A stretch of DNA of 64,000 nucleotides from Bryobacteraceae bacterium. GTDB taxonomy: Bacteria > Acidobacteriota > Terriglobia > Bryobacterales > Bryobacteraceae. The notes beneath the pieces are model-generated. The model made no database searches. It was not told the origin of the DNA and worked only from the letters and a program-made list of their open reading frames with translations. Positions 61,139-64,000 of this stretch are shown here, piece by piece (within the stretch, counting starts at the first letter, position 1; every line of letters starts with the position of its first letter). The translations under genes and the position numbers were made by a program. The stretch is taken from the NCBI GenBank assembly GCA_029975915.1, contig JARKOC010000133.1:1-64000 (forward strand), written 5' to 3'.

Positions 61139-62316
61139 AGGCACGGTTCTTCAATCAGTTTTACCTTCCCGACCGGGCGGCGACTGCCCAAATTCTTGGT
61201 GATGTCGTCGAGGGCGCCACTTTGCGATGGGGAGTCGGTGGCGGCGTTGGGGTGGTGTGCGGCGCGACTGCGTATGCCGGCAACGGAAACGGCAAGGAAT
61301 CGGCCGGCACAGCGATTGGCGAGGTCCGTGTTGAACGGCTGGGCAGTTTCAAGTTCGGACACGGGCATCTGCGGAAGCTTTTGAGCTATGCCGGATACTA
61401 CGGCGGATCGATTTGGGAGGCGGCGGCGGGGGAAAAGGCGGAGGTGATCGTTACAATGACGACGCCGCCTCTGCTCGCCTTAGTCGGATGGATGGCTCAG
61501 TCCTTTCGGGGATCACGGCACGTGATCTGGGAGATGGATGTATACCCGGACGTGGCAGTTGGGTTGGGCACTTTCAAGAAGGGTGGGTTGCTTGATCGCT
61601 TCACGGGCTGGCTCGCCGACACGGCAAGACGAAAGGCGGACGGCGTAATCGTGCTGGGCCATTGCATGGCGCGGATTATGGAGCGGCGAGGCGTGCCCAG
61701 AGACAAGATTTGGATCTGTGAAAACTGGGCCGATGGCGCTGTCATCCGGCCCGTCCCGTTCCACGGAGGAAGCGAATTGAGGGTGCTGTACTCCGGCAAC
61801 CTCGGGCTGGCTCACGACATCGAGACCTTTGCTGGCGCCGCCAGAGAACTTGGCGACGGCTATAGGGTAAGGTTTTGCGGCGGAGGCCCACGTATGGGCG
61901 AGATGAGAAACAGGCTAGCGGGATTGGACTGGATCACCTTTGAGGGGTATGAGGAGCGGGAGAATCTCACGCAGAGGCTCGGCTGGGCGGACGTCGGGCT
62001 TGTAACTCAACGGGCCGAAACAATCGGGATGGTGGTCCCAAGCAAGGCTTACGGCATCATGGCCGCTGGCCGTGGTGTGCTTTACGTCGGGCCTGCGGAG
62101 AGCGAGATTGGGCAGCTGGTCGAGCGGGAGGGGGCTGGATGGAGGGTGGCAAACGGGGACTCTGGCGGTTTAGCTGCCTTGTTGGCGAGGCTGAGGCGCC
62201 ACCGGCACGAGGTCGAACAAGCGGGAAAGAGGGCTCGCGAACTATTCGAGCGGCGGTACTCGACGCAAGAAGGGGTGGGGAGAGTTCTGGGAGCGATTGA
62301 GCGATGTATACACTGA
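61132..62316 (+). CDS. GT4 glycosyltransferase (WbuB-like)
   Basis: A 394-residue GT-B transferase. The N-terminal RFFNQFYLPDRAATAQILGD is typical of WbuB/fucosamine-type family 4 enzymes, followed by VIVTMTTPPLLALVG, IWEMDVYPDVAVGLG, then the donor-binding ELRVLYSGNLGLAHDIETF and PSKAYGIMAAGRGVLYVG. GTG 61132 with AGGAGG upstream is used. Possible sugars are N-acetylated deoxyhexoses, by analogy only. Its last 13 bases overlap the WecA-family gene start. Confidence 0.87.
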   Translation: MLKARFFNQFYLPDRAATAQILGDVVEGATLRWGVGGGVGVVCGATAYAGNGNGKESAGTAIGEVRVERLGSFKFGHGHLRKLLSYAGYYGGSIWEAAAGEKAEVIVTMTTPPLLALVGWMAQSFRGSRHVIWEMDVYPDVAVGLGTFKKGGLLDRFTGWLADTARRKADGVIVLGHCMARIMERRGVPRDKIWICENWADGAVIRPVPFHGGSELRVLYSGNLGLAHDIETFAGAARELGDGYRVRFCGGGPRMGEMRNRLAGLDWITFEGYEERENLTQRLGWADVGLVTQRAETIGMVVPSKAYGIMAAGRGVLYVGPAESEIGQLVEREGAGWRVANGDSGGLAALLARLRRHRHEVEQAGKRARELFERRYSTQEGVGRVLGAIERCIH

Positions 62317-63749
62317 GCTTTCTGGCATTTGTGTCTTTTGTTGTGGCACTGGCAGCAACGCCTCTCGTGCGGGAGTTGTTCCTGAGGTTGGGGGTTGTGG
62401 ATTTCGCGGACGGGAAGAGGAAGTTGCATATCGGAGCAATTCCAAGAGTCGGCGGCGTCGCCGTGGTGCTCGCATATGGAGGAGCCTTTGGCCTGCTCTT
62501 GCTAACGAACCTGCATGGGGCGGAGACATTGGCAAAAGACATTGATCTTGTCTGGAAGTTGGCGCCGGCGGCGGCCTTGGTTTTCTTCATCGGGTTGATG
62601 GACGACATGATCCGCGTCCGTGCGAACTTGAAGTTTCTGGTTCATGTGGTGGCCGCGATGCTGGCCTACACGGCTGGAGCGAGAGTGTTGAACATCGGAG
62701 GTCGGGGATTTGAGGAAGTCTGGTGGAGCCTACCATTAACGGTCTTCTGGCTTGTGCTCTGCACTAACGCCTTTAACCTGATCGACGGTGTTGATGGACT
62801 GGCGAGCGGCGTGGGCGTTTTCGCCGCTCTGACTGCAATGGCCGCAGGATTGATGCATGGCCACTACGGATTGGTGATGGCCACGGCCCCGCTGGCTGGG
62901 GCGTTGTTGGGTTTTCTGAGGTACAACTTCAGTCCCGCATCCATCTTTCTCGGCGACTCTGGGAGTTATGTGGTCGGATTCCTGCTTGGATGCTTTGGGC
63001 TGCTTTGGAGTCAGAAGGCTGCAACTCTTCTGGGAATGACGGCCCCGCTGATGGCTCTTGCGATCCCGTTGATGGACACGGGTTTAAGCGTCGTCAGGAG
63101 GTTCCTCAGTGGGCGGCCTTTGTTCTGTGCAGACCGGGGTCATATCCATCATAAGTTGCTTGAGCGCGGCTGGCCCGTCAGACGGGCGGTACTCGTCCTG
63201 TACGCCGTATGCGGGATGGCCGCCGTCTTGTCTCTGATCGGCAGCGCCTGGCAGGGAAGGATGACAGGGTTGGCGCTAGTGGTCTTCGTCGCCGGTGCGT
63301 GGGTAGGTGTGCAGCACCTCGGCTACACGGAACTAAGCACCGTTGGCAATCTGATCCGGCCGCGGGGCTTCCGCAGAATGATTGGCGCTGAAATGTCGCT
63401 GCGGGCGATCAAGGAGGGTCTCGCCCGCGCCGAGTCTCCCGCTGATGTTTGGGAGGTTGTGACCAAGGGGGCCAAGGAGTTTGGTTTCTCCTCAGCAATC
63501 ATGTTCCTCGACGGCGTGAAGTACGGCGGGAGGTGGGTTGTGGTGCGCGACGAGTGGAGATTACTGGTTCCGCTCGGCGACCACGGTTTATTGGAATTGG
63601 GACACGGTTTTGAGTCCACGGCCGCTTCGCCAATGGCAGACCTTCTCGCAAGGGTGATCAAGGATGGCATCGATGCGGACCACCGACCCGCCAAGAGTCT
63701 CCCAGAGTGTGCCAGCTCCGCCAGCACAGCCGCCATGGCAGGCGACTAA
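62304..63749 (+). CDS. WecA/MraY-family phospho-sugar transferase with extra C-terminal domain
   Basis: A 481-residue priming enzyme moving HexNAc-1-phosphate to undecaprenyl phosphate. About 11 helices; key motifs are IGLMDDMIRVRANLK (DDxxR), NAFNLIDGVDGLASG, FLGDSGSYVVGFLLG and the GHIHHKLLERG HIHH motif. After the last helix at about residue 335, around 140 residues form a soluble domain (IKEGLARAESPADVWEVVTKG, FGFSSAIMFLDG, LLVPLGDHGLLELGHGF) that recalls a GAF or PAS-type fold. WecA itself has about 367 residues, so the tail is an addition. Last gene of the operon on the plus strand. Confidence 0.9.
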   Translation: MYTLSFLAFVSFVVALAATPLVRELFLRLGVVDFADGKRKLHIGAIPRVGGVAVVLAYGGAFGLLLLTNLHGAETLAKDIDLVWKLAPAAALVFFIGLMDDMIRVRANLKFLVHVVAAMLAYTAGARVLNIGGRGFEEVWWSLPLTVFWLVLCTNAFNLIDGVDGLASGVGVFAALTAMAAGLMHGHYGLVMATAPLAGALLGFLRYNFSPASIFLGDSGSYVVGFLLGCFGLLWSQKAATLLGMTAPLMALAIPLMDTGLSVVRRFLSGRPLFCADRGHIHHKLLERGWPVRRAVLVLYAVCGMAAVLSLIGSAWQGRMTGLALVVFVAGAWVGVQHLGYTELSTVGNLIRPRGFRRMIGAEMSLRAIKEGLARAESPADVWEVVTKGAKEFGFSSAIMFLDGVKYGGRWVVVRDEWRLLVPLGDHGLLELGHGFESTAASPMADLLARVIKDGIDADHRPAKSLPECASSASTAAMAGD

Positions 63750-63771
63750 TCTGGGCCGGCTGCGTTCGGCG

Positions 63772-64000
63772 CTATGGAGACCTCGGAACGCCGATGGCCT
63801 GGTTCCTGATGGCAACCCCGCCCATGGCGCCCGCAGCGAGGAAATTTGAAACAGCCAACTGCTTGTGCAGGTCGGGACGGCGGCGCAGGATCGTGCGTTG
63901 TATCAGTAGAGTTGTAGCGGTGATGCCGAGCTTTACGACAGCTGATTGCCAACCGAATCGCGGGTTCTGCCCTCTCAGCGTTAACACAGGATTCAGTTCC
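63772..64000 (-). CDS. C-terminal part of a small membrane protein, truncated by the window edge
   Basis: The frame stays open to the end of the window on the minus strand (at least 75 residues) and stops at 63772. It has two hydrophobic segments, around VVKLGITATTLLIQRTIL and VSNFLAAGAMGGVAI, separated by a short charged link RRRPDLHKQL. The pattern looks like a small two-helix inner-membrane protein. An internal GTG at 63985-63987 could also be the start. The 3' end lies 22 bases from the convergent exopolysaccharide operon. Confidence 0.5.
   Translation of the reverse strand, partial: ELNPVLTLRGQNPRFGWQSAVVKLGITATTLLIQRTILRRRPDLHKQLAVSNFLAAGAMGGVAIRNQAIGVPRSP

Noticed and set aside
1..64000. 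CRISPR arrays, prophage, integron or toxin-antitoxin modules
   Set aside because: No direct-repeat array, integrase, phage structural gene or paired toxin gene was seen; the only mobile DNA found is the ISL3 relic and the repeat-like element in the GT2 gene.

Overview
The window is about 62 percent G+C and looks like an acidobacterial chromosome of the Bryobacterales/Solibacter type. This is an inference from gene content: a very large Oar-like TonB-dependent receptor with an N-terminal carboxypeptidase-regulatory domain, a bacillithiol-type YpdA reductase, a DUF1844 protein, a GH2 enzyme with discoidin domains, and an FG-GAP repeat secreted protein. No 16S rRNA is present to confirm it. Genes are dense, often overlap by 4 bases (ATGA/GTGA), and run in long co-directional blocks.

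Layout. 1-2.5 kb: selD on the minus strand, which I read as a selenoprotein gene with an in-frame UGA and a SECIS-like hairpin, divergent from a pair of half-size DMT transporters. 2.5-6.1 kb: comEC, a small basic protein, tatA with a strong terminator, and an HU gene with a recognisable promoter. 6.2-8.2 kb: a PLP dehydratase and a D-2-hydroxyacid dehydrogenase. 8.2-10.3 kb: DUF1844, a PhnP-like hydrolase and ribF, convergent with and overlapping a MgtC/DUF4010 membrane protein. 10.3-18.1 kb: a sugar block on the minus strand (MFS permease, ROK kinase, GH2 glycosidase, SDR, DUF4010). 18.5-21.3 kb: class V aminotransferase and proS. 21.3-22.8 kb: a J-like membrane protein without HPD, an ISL3 transposase relic containing a 30-bp perfect palindrome, and tRNA-Arg(ACG).

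22.9-31.3 kb is a six-gene minus-strand run (FG-GAP protein, xdhC, a MobA-like transferase, an AsmA-like protein, a coiled-coil protein, a lytic transglycosylase). 31.3-36.1 kb on the plus strand has a HAD phosphatase, a GAF/pseudo-histidine-kinase/receiver protein, a secreted protein and a GT-C type membrane protein with a discoidin-like tail. 36.1-39.7 kb is ypdA-alaS; 39.9-43.6 kb the TonB receptor with its terminator; 43.7-46.8 kb rbsA-like, rbsC-like and pyrF; 46.9-50.1 kb DUF1015 and two exported or anchored proteins.

50.5-63.75 kb is a complete-looking exopolysaccharide operon on the plus strand: ribbon-helix-helix regulator, Wza-like exporter, BY-kinase/chain-length regulator, Wzx flippase, Wzy/ligase-like polymerase, three GT4 and one GT2 glycosyltransferases, a WcaF-type acetyltransferase, an unknown 90-residue ORF, and a WecA-family priming transferase carrying an extra cytosolic domain. 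The parts fit a Wzx/Wzy-dependent pathway: priming on undecaprenyl phosphate, repeat-unit assembly, flipping, polymerisation, and export through Wza/Wzc. A truncated small membrane protein gene runs off the right end.

Most of the window is ordinary. The most notable items are the probable selenocysteine-containing SelD, whose true N-terminus lies upstream of a UGA codon; an interspersed-repeat-derived in-frame insertion in the GT2 gene; the pseudo-kinase; the HPD-less J protein; and the WecA fusion.
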